Below, in pieces: positions 8,501-16,198 of a stretch of DNA of 64,000 nt. The stretch spans positions 1 to 64,000 of the forward strand of contig NZ_BBYK01000045.1 in NCBI RefSeq assembly GCF_001570365.1, in the 5' to 3' direction. The stretch comes from Microtetraspora fusca (GTDB lineage: Bacteria; Actinomycetota; Actinomycetes; Streptosporangiales; Streptosporangiaceae). Below the pieces are notes generated by a model. It made no database searches. It was not told the DNA's origin and saw nothing but the letters and a program-made list of their open reading frames with translations. Each line of letters opens with the position of its first letter. The first letter of the stretch is position 1. The position numbers were made by a program, and so were the translations under genes.

Positions 8501-10272
8501 GCCGCTTCCTCCTCGGTGAGCTGGGAGAGGACGATCTCCCGGTAGACACCGCAGGTCGCCATCAGCTCGCGGTGGCCGCCCTCTCCGGCGACCCGGCCTT
8601 CGTCGAGCACGACGATCCGGTCGGCGTGCCGGACGGACGGCACCCGCTGGGCGACGATCAGGACGGTCGCGCCCCGCGTCTCGTCCGCCAGCGCCGCGCG
8701 CAGCGCGTGCTCGGTGACGGGGTCGAGCGCGGAGAAGGGGTCGTCGAACAGGTAGATCGCGGGACGGGCGACCAGCGCCCTGGCGATGGTGATCCGCTGC
8801 CGCTGCCCGCCGGAGAGCGAGCCGCCCCCCTGCCCGACGACCGTGTTCAGGCCGTCCGGCAGGGCCGCGACGAAGTCGCGGGCCTGCGCGATCTCCAGCG
8901 CGTGCCACAGGTCCGCGTCCGTCGCGTCCGGGTCGCCGTACCGCAGGTTGGACGCGACGGTGCCGGAGAAGAGGTACGGCCGTTGCGGCACCAGGCCGAC
9001 CGCGCGCACCAGCGCCTTCGGCGGCAGCTCGGCCACGTCCACGCCGCCGACGCGTACGGCGCCGCCCTCCGGGGTGAGGAGCCGGGGCACGAGGCTGAGC
9101 AGCGTCGTCTTGCCCGCTCCCGTGGAGCCGACGACGGCCGTGGTCTCGCCCGGCCGGGCCACCAGGCTCACGCCGCGCAGGACCGGCAGCTCCGCCCCCG
9201 GATAGCGGACCCGGACGTCCTCGAACTCCAGAAGACCCGGGTGCCGGGAGCCGGAGGACAGGGCGGTCGCCTGAGAGGTCGCCCAAGAGGGCGCCCGCAC
9301 CACCGACACAGCCGGGGCGGGGGTGGGGGAGTCGTCGAGCACCTCCTGGACGCGGCGGGCACTCACCTGGGCGCGCGGCGCGGCGAGGAAGGTGAACGTG
9401 GCCAGCAGCGCGGAGCCGAAGATCAGCGCGAAGTAGTTGAGGAAGGCGATCAGGGAGCCGATCCCGGTCGATCCCTCGTCCACGAGGTGCCCGCCGATCC
9501 AGAGGACGGCGACCGAGGAAACGTTGGCGACCAGCATCCCGGCGGGGAACAGCGTCATCATGAGCCGGGACGCCCGTACCGACATCTCCATGAGACCGGT
9601 GTTGGCCGCGGCGAACCGGGTCCGTTCGTGCCCGTCGCGGGCGAAGGCGCGGATCACGCGCACGCCGGCGATCTGCTCGCGCAGCACGCGGTTGACCGCG
9701 TCGACGCCCTCCTGCACGCCCTGGGCGGGGACGCGCGCCCGGCGGACGAGCGTTCCCAGCACGCCGAGCAGCGCGGGAAGGGCGACCAGGAGCAGGGCGG
9801 ACAGCCGTGCGTCCTGGCGGAGCGCCATCACGACGCCGCCGGCGCACATCATCGGGGCGGCGGCGAGGCCGGTCAGCGCCATGAGGACGACGGTCTGCAC
9901 CTGCTGCACGTCGTTGACGGTCCGGGTGACCAGTGAGGAGACTCCGAACCGGCCGACCTCGCGGGCGGAGAACCCCTGGACCCGGGTGAAGACGGCGGCC
10001 CGCAGGTCCCGGCCGACGGCCAGGGCGGTGCGCGCGGCGAGGAACCCGACCGTGGCGGAGCACAGGACCTGCGCCGCCGTACCGGCCAGCATGAGGCCGC
10101 CGGTGCGCAGGACGAGACCGGCGTCGCCCTTCAGCACGCCGTCGTCCACCAGCCTCGCGTTGAGGGTGGGCAGCGTCAGGGCGGTGACGGCCTGCGCGAT
10201 CTGCAACGCCCCGACCAGGGCGATCGACCGCAGGTGGGGGCGCAGGCGCGGGCGGAGGAGGCGGATCAGCAT
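8497..10272 (-). CDS. ABC exporter half-transporter with degenerate Walker B/H-loop (subunit A)
   Basis: 591 residues with the same architecture as its partner: six membrane helices, then an ATPase domain with Walker A GSTGAGKTT and a perfect signature LSGGQRQR. Walker B reads YLFDDPFSALD (Asp in place of catalytic Glu) and the H-loop reads VAQRV (Gln in place of His). These changes are the mark of the degenerate-site subunit in asymmetric exporters such as TM287/288 and TmrAB. Start is ATG 10272, 8 bases downstream of the FMN reductase stop. Gene order on the transcript is reductase, this subunit, then the partner. Confidence 0.9.
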   Translation of the reverse strand: MLIRLLRPRLRPHLRSIALVGALQIAQAVTALTLPTLNARLVDDGVLKGDAGLVLRTGGLMLAGTAAQVLCSATVGFLAARTALAVGRDLRAAVFTRVQGFSAREVGRFGVSSLVTRTVNDVQQVQTVVLMALTGLAAAPMMCAGGVVMALRQDARLSALLLVALPALLGVLGTLVRRARVPAQGVQEGVDAVNRVLREQIAGVRVIRAFARDGHERTRFAAANTGLMEMSVRASRLMMTLFPAGMLVANVSSVAVLWIGGHLVDEGSTGIGSLIAFLNYFALIFGSALLATFTFLAAPRAQVSARRVQEVLDDSPTPAPAVSVVRAPSWATSQATALSSGSRHPGLLEFEDVRVRYPGAELPVLRGVSLVARPGETTAVVGSTGAGKTTLLSLVPRLLTPEGGAVRVGGVDVAELPPKALVRAVGLVPQRPYLFSGTVASNLRYGDPDATDADLWHALEIAQARDFVAALPDGLNTVVGQGGGSLSGGQRQRITIARALVARPAIYLFDDPFSALDPVTEHALRAALADETRGATVLIVAQRVPSVRHADRIVVLDEGRVAGEGGHRELMATCGVYREIVLSQLTEEEAA

Positions 10273-10280
10273 GGCGCGGC

Positions 10281-10868
10281 TCAGCTCGCGTAGGGGCGGA
10301 CGGTCTTGGCGTCGCGCAGCGCCCTGGCGTACCAGACGAGCTCGTCGAGCATCATCTTGGCGGCGGCGTCGCAGCCGGAGGAGTCCGCCGGCCAGTTCCC
10401 GTCCGCGTCGAACATCGTCCACGGGCTCTGGAAGGCCACGGAGTCGCGGACGGTGACCGCGTGCAGTTCGGCGAAGACCAGACGGAGCTGCTCGACGGCG
10501 CGCAGTCCGCTGGACATGCCGCCGTAGCAGACGAAACCGACCGGCTTGGCCTGCCACTCCGCGTGGTAGCTGTCGATCATCGTCTTGAGCGCGCCGGGGT
10601 AGCCCCGGTTGTACTCGGGGACCACCACGACGAAGGCGTCGGCCGCCGCGAGGCGGGGCCGGAGGGCGGTCACCTCGGCCGGCTTGTCGCCCCCGAAGTG
10701 GCCCCGCAGCTCGCCCGGCAGCCGGGCCTCCACCAGGTCGATCAGGTCGATCGCGACGTCGTCGCGCCGTTCCGCCTGGCGGACGAGCCAGTTCGCGATC
10801 ACGGGCGCCACCCTGCCCTCGCGGACGCTTCCGACGATCACCGCGACGTTCAGCGGCTTCTCGGACAT
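10281..10868 (-). CDS. NADPH-dependent FMN reductase family protein
   Basis: 195 residues of the flavodoxin-like NAD(P)H:FMN reductase family (SsuE/ArsH/azoreductase type). The FMN phosphate loop is GSVREGRVAP and the family motif PEYNRGYPGALK (about residues 82-93) is present. Transcribed first in an operon with the two ABC exporter subunits and divergent from a TetR gene 157 bases away. Likely role: quinone or xenobiotic reduction coupled to the exporter, or supply of reduced flavin to a monooxygenase; the first fits the neighbours better. Confidence 0.85.
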   Translation of the reverse strand: MSEKPLNVAVIVGSVREGRVAPVIANWLVRQAERRDDVAIDLIDLVEARLPGELRGHFGGDKPAEVTALRPRLAAADAFVVVVPEYNRGYPGALKTMIDSYHAEWQAKPVGFVCYGGMSSGLRAVEQLRLVFAELHAVTVRDSVAFQSPWTMFDADGNWPADSSGCDAAAKMMLDELVWYARALRDAKTVRPYAS

Positions 10869-10911
10869 GACACAGCCTTTCGTTCACGTTCTCGGCGCAC
10901 GGCGGCGCAAG

Positions 10912-10968
10912 CTGCGTACGCCGTACATCTGGTGTGTACAGAGTACGCACACCTGCGTACGCCGTACA
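10912..10968. promoter_or_regulatory. divergent control region with TetR-type operator repeats
   Basis: Between the FMN reductase and tetR start codons lie two identical 16-bp copies of CTGCGTACGCCGTACA (10912-10927 and 10953-10968). Between them is the inverted repeat GTGTGTAC-AGA-GTACGCAC (10932-10950; one mismatch between arms). The shared half-site is a G(T)GCGTAC element. This arrangement is what is expected of an operator for the adjacent TetR protein controlling both directions; the binding itself is inference. Confidence 0.6.
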
Positions 10969-11025
10969 AGTTCGGATACGATGTACGCGAACGAGGACGG
11001 ATCGAGCGTGGAATGAGGTGCGGCG

Positions 11026-11790
11026 ATGGCCGAGGACAGCGAGGCCAGGAGCGAGGCCGACAAGGAGGTCGACAAGGAGGTCGAGGAGCACGAGTCCGTC
11101 TGGCAGCGGATGGAACGGCCGACCCGGCCGCCGCGCGCCGCGCTGACCCACGACCGGATCGCGGAGGCGGCGGTCGCCATCGCCGACGCGGAGGGCATCG
11201 ACGCCGTGTCGATGCGCCGCCTGGCCGAGCGGCTCGGCGTCGCCACGATGGGCCTCTACCGGTACGTGCGCGGCAAGGACGAGGTCATCGAGCTCATGCT
11301 CGACACGGTCATCGGACGGGAGGCGCAGGTGGCGTCCGCCGCCGACTGGAGGGCCGCCCTGCGCGAGTCCGCCTGGGGGCTGCGGGCCGTCCTGCTGCGC
11401 CATCCCTGGATCGTGCGGATCTCCACCTGGTCGGGGCCGCTGACCCCCCATCTCGTCGGCCGCCTCGACGGGCTGCTGACCTCGCTCGAACACCTCGGCC
11501 TCGACGCCGACACCCGGATGGTGGTGGTCGGCACGGTCAGCGCCTACGTCAACGGGACGGTCTCCACCGACATCGGCATGGTCGAGCAGATGCGGAACGA
11601 GGGCGTCTCCGGGATGAACGAGCTGCGCCACCTGTACGCCTCGCGCATGAAGTGGCTGCTCGCCTCGGGCCGCTACCCGGCCTTCGAGCGCTACATCCGG
11701 GAGGGCGTCCGGAAGGACGAGAGCGAGTGGCGGTTCGAGCTCGGGCTCGAATGCGTGCTCGACGGCATCGCCGCCCGCCTCGGCATCTGA
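11026..11790 (+). CDS. TetR-family regulator (TetR_C class)
   Basis: 254 residues. An unusually charged N-terminal tail (about 40 residues, rich in Glu/Lys/Asp) precedes the DNA-binding domain: helix THDRIAEAAVAIADAEG, then the turn SMRRLAERLGVATMGLYRYV that ends in the recognition helix. The C-terminal part resembles the tetracycline-repressor C-domain subfamily common beside drug exporters. Divergent from the FMN reductase/ABC exporter operon, which it probably represses until an exported compound binds. Start ATG 11026 has GAGGTG upstream. Confidence 0.85.
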   Translation: MAEDSEARSEADKEVDKEVEEHESVWQRMERPTRPPRAALTHDRIAEAAVAIADAEGIDAVSMRRLAERLGVATMGLYRYVRGKDEVIELMLDTVIGREAQVASAADWRAALRESAWGLRAVLLRHPWIVRISTWSGPLTPHLVGRLDGLLTSLEHLGLDADTRMVVVGTVSAYVNGTVSTDIGMVEQMRNEGVSGMNELRHLYASRMKWLLASGRYPAFERYIREGVRKDESEWRFELGLECVLDGIAARLGI

Positions 11791-11952
11791 CCCGGCAGGG
11801 GCACCGGGGCTCCGGGGGCTCCGCCGACCGCGGCGGGGCCCGTCTACCCGCGAATAAACGGAAATCGCAATCCTTTTCAAGATCTAGGTGGAACACTCCA
11901 CAGCATCCGGACACGTACGGGTTTGAAGGAGCACCCGGCGAGAGGGAGCACA

Positions 11953-12609
11953 GTGGGCCGTCCAGAGGCGAGACAGCGCTTCGAGGAGATCTACCTGGCG
12001 TACTACGCCGACCTGCTCGCCTACATCCGGCGGCGCGTCGACTCGCACGACGACGCCGCCGACGCGCTCGCCGAGACGTTCGCCACCGCGTGGCGCCGGC
12101 TGCCCGACGTCCCGGACGGCCACGCCGCGCGGCTCTGGCTGTACGGCGTGGCCAGGCGCGTGCTCCCCAACGGCCGCAGGACGGCGACGCGCCGAAGCGC
12201 CAGCGGCGTCAGCCGCATCCAGGGCCCGGGCGAATGCCGCCGTCCGTTCAGCTTCTGCTCGATCGGCCTGCGCATCCCGGTGGGCTATCGCAAGCAGGTG
12301 CTCGTCTCCCTCGGTCGACCGGCTCGCGCGGGAGAGCGCTACGGCTGGATGGTCCCGATCGACTTTCCGGGCGAGCCGCTCCAGTGCGTGGACTTCATCA
12401 ACAAGACCGTCGCCGACGTCGAGCCGATGCTCCGGGCACGCGGTCTGAAGGCGACGTTCACCGCGTACGGCGTGAAGGAGCCGGTTCCCCGCGACTGGTA
12501 CGTCTACGACGGGGTGCTGACCGCTCCGGGCGAGGCGCTCATAGCGGTCAACCGGGTGCCCAACCCCACGCCACGGCCGAAGAAGGCCTTCTGTCCCGAC
12601 GGCCGCTGA
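11953..12609 (+). CDS. chimeric ORF: ECF sigma region 2 joined to an unrelated C-terminus
   Basis: 218 residues from GTG 11953 (GAGGGA upstream). Residues 1 to about 75 are a clear ECF sigma-70 region 2: RFEEIYLAYYADLLAYIRRR, then DDAADALAETFATAWRR and LWLYGVARRVLPNGRR. Region 4, which binds the -35 element, is absent. After a basic linker the sequence becomes a different protein, FSFCSIGLRIPVGYRKQVLV to PRPKKAFCPDGR, which looks like the C-terminal part of a small secreted or envelope protein (two Cys, RYGWMVPIDFPGEP). The frame is continuous across the junction. It looks like a deletion fusion of two adjacent genes; activity as a sigma factor is unlikely. Confidence 0.6.
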   Translation: MGRPEARQRFEEIYLAYYADLLAYIRRRVDSHDDAADALAETFATAWRRLPDVPDGHAARLWLYGVARRVLPNGRRTATRRSASGVSRIQGPGECRRPFSFCSIGLRIPVGYRKQVLVSLGRPARAGERYGWMVPIDFPGEPLQCVDFINKTVADVEPMLRARGLKATFTAYGVKEPVPRDWYVYDGVLTAPGEALIAVNRVPNPTPRPKKAFCPDGR

Positions 12610-12750
12610 CCGCTCCCGCCCTTCGCTGACGGTCTCCTCGCGGGGCCGCTGACAGCCCCCGGAGTGCGGACGCCCGCGTCCGCACTCCGCCTCGCCGCGC
12701 CGCCCGTGCCGCGCGGGTTTCCCCTGGTTCCGCCGACGATCGGATTCGCC

Positions 12751-14166
12751 ATGCCCACCGGACTCCGCGGCGCGCCCGCGCCCGCGCCCACCCGGCCCGC
12801 CGCCGGGTGGCGCCGGGCCGTCGCGTCGCTCGCGCGCCACCGTGCCTTCACCGTCGCGATCGCGCTCGCCGCCGCGCTCAGGGTCGTCACGATGCTCGGC
12901 TATCCGCCGGCCCGGCTGTACTGGTACGACTCCTTCACCTACCTGGACAACGCGGTCCATCTGCAGCCGTCGGCCACGTTCCACCCGATCGGCTATCCGC
13001 TGCTGCTGCGCGCCCTGCTGCCGTTCCACAGCGTGACGGTGGTCGTCGCGGTCCAGCACGCGATGGGCCTCGCCACCGGCCTGATCGTGTACGCGCTGGC
13101 CCGCCGCCGGGGGCTCCCGGCATGGGTGGGGGTGCTCGCCGCCGCGCCGGTCCTGTTCGACGCCTCGTTCCTCCGGCTGGAGCACGCGGTGCTGTCCGAC
13201 GCGCTGTTCATCCTGTTCGTCGTGTCCGCGGTCGCCGTCCTCGGGTGGCGGGAGCGACCGTCCACGCGGGCCGCGCTGGCGGCCGGCCTGCTGCTCGCGG
13301 GGGCCGCGCTCACCCGCACGATCGGGCTGCCGCTGCTCGTGCTCGTCCTGCTGGTGCTCGCGCTGCGCCGCGTGTCCTGGCGCTCGCTGGCCGCCCTGGC
13401 GGTGGCGGGCGCGCTGCCGCTCGCCGGATACGCCGCCTGGTACGGGGCGGTCCACGGCAGAGTCGCGCTGAGCGGCGCCGACGGGGTCGCGCTGTGGGCG
13501 CGCACGATGACCTTCGCCGACTGCGCGGCCGTCCAGCCGCCGCCGGAGCTGGCCCCGCTCTGCCCGAACGGGGCCGTCCAGGACGCCGCCTCGGAGTACG
13601 TGTGGGACCCGACGGCCTCCATCAACCTGCTGCCCGGCGGCCGGTTCGCGCACAACGAGCATGCACGCGACTTCGCGCTGCGCGCCATCGCCGCCCAGCC
13701 GCTCGACTACCTCCGCGACGTCCTCGCCGACACCTCCATCGCGTTCCACTGGACGCCCGTCGCGCACCCGGCCCGGACCGTGCCCGCGTTCGGGTTCACC
13801 CGTGAAATCTCGCCGCTGCCGGACCAGCCCCTCGTGGCCGAGGTCCGCCGGACGTACGGCTCCGACATCACGGCCATGCGCTCGGTGGGGCCGTGGGCCG
13901 ACGTGCTCATCGCGTACCAGCACCTCGCCTACCTGCGTGGTCCGGTGCTCGCGGCGATCCTGCTGCTGGGCGCGGTCGGCGCGGTGCTGCGGCCCGGCCG
14001 GGCGGCACTGCCGTGGGCGGTGGCCGTCGGGCTCCTGGTCGGCCCGGTCGCCGCGCTCGACTTCGACCACCGCTACGTCCTGCCCGTCGTGCCGGTGGCC
14101 TGCGTCGCCGCCGCCCTCGCCGTACGGCCACGGGAGGTTCAGTCGGACAGGACGTGCCGGAGGTAG
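12751..14166 (+). CDS. GT-C-type multi-membrane glycosyltransferase-like protein (copy 1)
   Basis: About 471 residues with roughly ten hydrophobic segments. The first loop after helix 1 carries YWYDSFTYLDNAVHL, where the Asp pair resembles the acidic motif of GT-C (ArnT/PMT-like) enzymes that use polyprenyl-phosphate sugars. A hydrophilic region with two Cys (FADCAAVQPPPELAPLCPNG) follows the membrane bundle, and DFDHRYVLPVVPV lies near the end. It is a paralogue of the gene at 59491-60915. Start is uncertain: ATG 12751 matches the paralogue length, GTG 12664 is upstream in frame. Its 3' end overlaps the convergent ATPase gene by 28 bases. The substrate is unknown. Confidence 0.7.
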   Translation: MPTGLRGAPAPAPTRPAAGWRRAVASLARHRAFTVAIALAAALRVVTMLGYPPARLYWYDSFTYLDNAVHLQPSATFHPIGYPLLLRALLPFHSVTVVVAVQHAMGLATGLIVYALARRRGLPAWVGVLAAAPVLFDASFLRLEHAVLSDALFILFVVSAVAVLGWRERPSTRAALAAGLLLAGAALTRTIGLPLLVLVLLVLALRRVSWRSLAALAVAGALPLAGYAAWYGAVHGRVALSGADGVALWARTMTFADCAAVQPPPELAPLCPNGAVQDAASEYVWDPTASINLLPGGRFAHNEHARDFALRAIAAQPLDYLRDVLADTSIAFHWTPVAHPARTVPAFGFTREISPLPDQPLVAEVRRTYGSDITAMRSVGPWADVLIAYQHLAYLRGPVLAAILLLGAVGAVLRPGRAALPWAVAVGLLVGPVAALDFDHRYVLPVVPVACVAAALAVRPREVQSDRTCRR

Positions 14167-14867
14167 AAGTCCGGCCTGGCCAGGTAGCGGCGCCAGTGGT
14201 CCACGAGCTGCAGCCCCTCCCACTCGGCCGTGCGGATGCCCTCGTCGTCGAGTTCCAGGATCTGCGCTCCGGGGAGACCGGCCAGGATCGGCGAGTGGGT
14301 GGCGCAGATGATCTGACCGCCATCGCGGGCCACCTGGTCCATGAGGCCGATCAGCCGCAGGCACGAGGTGAACGACAGCGCGGCCTCCGGCTCGTCCATC
14401 AGGTAGAGCCCCGGCCCGGACACCATCCGGTCCAGGACCGTGAAGAAGCCCTCGCCGTGCGACTGCTCGGTCAGGTCGTCCTCCCAGAAGCCGTACCGGC
14501 CGGAGACGTTCTGCCCGAGGGTGAACAGCGTCTCGGCGCGGAAGAAGAACGCCCGGCGCCGGAGCCGGGGGCCGTGGAGCAGGCGCAGCCCGGCCGCGGT
14601 CAGTTCGGCGTCGATGACCCGGCCGAGCGGGGTGGCGGGGCCGCGGCTGGCGTACTTCGTACCCGCCTTCCCGCCCTGCGCGTTGACGCCGCACACGTCG
14701 GCGATCGCCTCGACGATCGTGGACTTCCCCGAGCCGTTCTCGCCGACGAGGAACGCCACGGGGGCGGTCAGCCGCACGCCGCGCCCGGCCAGGTGCCGCA
14801 CGGCGGGGAGCGTGAACGGCCACTCCTCCGGCACCCGGCCGGGAACGCGCAGGCGGCTGAGCAGCAC
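14139..14867 (-). CDS. AAA/ABC-type ATPase (COG3910-like)
   Basis: 242 residues: Walker A VGENGSGKST (about residues 41-50), then a Q-loop-like region, and near the C-terminus GLYLMDEPEAALSF (Walker B plus D-loop) and ICATHSPIL (H-loop). This is the compact SbcC/RecF-like family of predicted ATPases often annotated as AAA family ATPase. No membrane segment is present, so it is not an importer subunit with partners here. It overlaps tail to tail with the GT-C gene. Function is unknown; members are often paired with toxin or DNA-repair genes, but there is no such partner beside it. Confidence 0.8.
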   Translation of the reverse strand: MLLSRLRVPGRVPEEWPFTLPAVRHLAGRGVRLTAPVAFLVGENGSGKSTIVEAIADVCGVNAQGGKAGTKYASRGPATPLGRVIDAELTAAGLRLLHGPRLRRRAFFFRAETLFTLGQNVSGRYGFWEDDLTEQSHGEGFFTVLDRMVSGPGLYLMDEPEAALSFTSCLRLIGLMDQVARDGGQIICATHSPILAGLPGAQILELDDEGIRTAEWEGLQLVDHWRRYLARPDFYLRHVLSD

Positions 14868-15071
14868 GGGAGACCTCCTCCACGCGGGTGTCGCGGCCGA
14901 TCCGCGGCCGTGCCCCCGCGCGGCGGACCCACATCGGCGGCCGCCGCGACGAGGACGCCGTACGCCCCGAGGCTAGCCGTACGCACCGGGCCGACGCGGG
15001 ACCCCGCGCCCGCGCATCCGCGTGAACGCGCGGCACGGGCTGAATCCTCGGTCGTCAGGCCGGGGAGCGCG

Positions 15072-15863
15072 TCAATCGGTGGGGAGGAGGCGTTTGGTGG
15101 TCTCGTACGCGCCCTTGACGAGGGGAGCGCGGGGGAAGCCGCTGCGCTTCTCGGCCGCGGACCCGTTGCCGCCCGCCACCCGGACCGGGCCGTCGGCCAG
15201 GTGCGCCAGGCCCTCCCTCGCGACGTCGTCCGGCTCGGCCACATTGAGGCCCGGCAGGTCCATGCGCAGGCCGGCGCGCTCCATGGCGGGGGTGCGGGTG
15301 ACGCCGAGGACGAGTTCGAGCACGTGGACGCCGTGCTCCCCGAGCTCCAGCCACAGGCCCTCGGCGAAGACCCGGCTGAACGCCTTGACCGCGGAGTAGA
15401 CGCTGATGTGCGGCTGGCCCATGTAGCCCGCCAGCGACCCGACCAGGATGACGCCGCCGCGGCCGCGCTCCTTCATGGGTGCGCCGAAGTGGTGCGTCAG
15501 CGCGAGCTGCGCGGTGATGTTCAGGTCGATGACGTCCTGGACGCGGTCCAGATCGCCGGTCACGAACTCGTGCCCGTACGTGTTGGCGCCCGCGTTGAAG
15601 ATCAGCAGGCCGACCTCCAGCTCGTCGGTGACCGTGCGGATCACCTTGAGCGCGTCGGGGACGAGCAGGTCCAGCTCGATGGTGCGGACCTCGACCCCCT
15701 TCGCCCGGACCTGAGCCGCCGTCTCCTCCAGCGGGCCCGGTTTGCGGGCGATGAGCACGAGGTTGATCCCGGCGTCCGCGAGCCGGTGCGCGAACGACGC
15801 GCCCACCCCTTCCGAGCCGCCGGCGATCACGGCCCAGGGGCCGTACAGGTTGCTGTCGATCAT
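15072..15863 (-). CDS. short-chain dehydrogenase downstream of kshA
   Basis: 263 residues. Cofactor motif AGGSEGVGASFA, strand VLIARKPGPLEE, NAG motif as FNAGANTYG, and catalytic YSAVKAFS. This subgroup, with an AGGSEG glycine loop instead of TGASSG, is common in actinobacterial steroid and fatty-acid clusters. It is the last gene of the minus-strand kshA operon, 44 bases after the small four-Cys gene. Likely a ketosteroid or ketoacyl reductase; substrate not determinable. Confidence 0.85.
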   Translation of the reverse strand: MIDSNLYGPWAVIAGGSEGVGASFAHRLADAGINLVLIARKPGPLEETAAQVRAKGVEVRTIELDLLVPDALKVIRTVTDELEVGLLIFNAGANTYGHEFVTGDLDRVQDVIDLNITAQLALTHHFGAPMKERGRGGVILVGSLAGYMGQPHISVYSAVKAFSRVFAEGLWLELGEHGVHVLELVLGVTRTPAMERAGLRMDLPGLNVAEPDDVAREGLAHLADGPVRVAGGNGSAAEKRSGFPRAPLVKGAYETTKRLLPTD

Positions 15864-15907
15864 CGTCTTTCTCTTCGTCGAACGCGTGCCGTGGAGCCGG
15901 GCGACCG

Positions 15908-16198
15908 TCACGGCGTTTCCGGGACGGTCGTCACCGGGCCGTAGTGGTCGTCCGGCACGGGGACGTGGCCGTCGAGCGCGGCCTGCGCGATGGTCTCCCG
16001 CAGCGCCTCGCACGCGATGAAACGGCCGTCGTCCGGGCCGGCGCGCCGTTCCAGGCAGGTGTCCATGGCCTCGGTGTCCCACTGGACACTGGTCTGCTGC
16101 CAGCTCGACTTGCGCACCTGGACCCGGGCGCCGCACTGGCGGCACCCCACAGGCACCATCGGCGCGTCCAGCAGCCGGTTGTCCTGCCGAACCGTCAT
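15908..16198 (-). CDS. small four-cysteine protein translationally coupled to kshA
   Basis: 96 residues, start ATG 16198 overlapping the kshA stop by 4 bases. Cysteines are at 19 and 22 (GCRQCG), 48 and 63, enough to bind one zinc or iron-sulfur centre. It is not a known plant-type or 3Fe-4S ferredoxin: the Cys spacing does not fit. The tight coupling to the Rieske oxygenase suggests an accessory role in electron transfer or assembly, or a structural zinc-ribbon partner. No KshB reductase lies in the window, which makes the idea worth noting, but it is inference. Confidence 0.65.
   Translation of the reverse strand: MTVRQDNRLLDAPMVPVGCRQCGARVQVRKSSWQQTSVQWDTEAMDTCLERRAGPDDGRFIACEALRETIAQAALDGHVPVPDDHYGPVTTVPETP

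Noticed and set aside
10281-10868. FMN reductase as HsaB for the steroid pathway
   Set aside because: It belongs to the flavodoxin-like family, not the HsaB/HpaC flavin reductase family, and is in an exporter operon.
11900-11952. ECF-type promoter (GGAAC) before the sigma chimera
   Set aside because: The distance from GGAAC to the nearest CGT is too long for a typical ECF promoter.
11884-15036. 1050-residue minus-strand open frame
   Set aside because: Low-complexity Arg/Gly/His-rich translation in antisense of the GT-C gene; real coding in the area is in other frames with recognisable domains.
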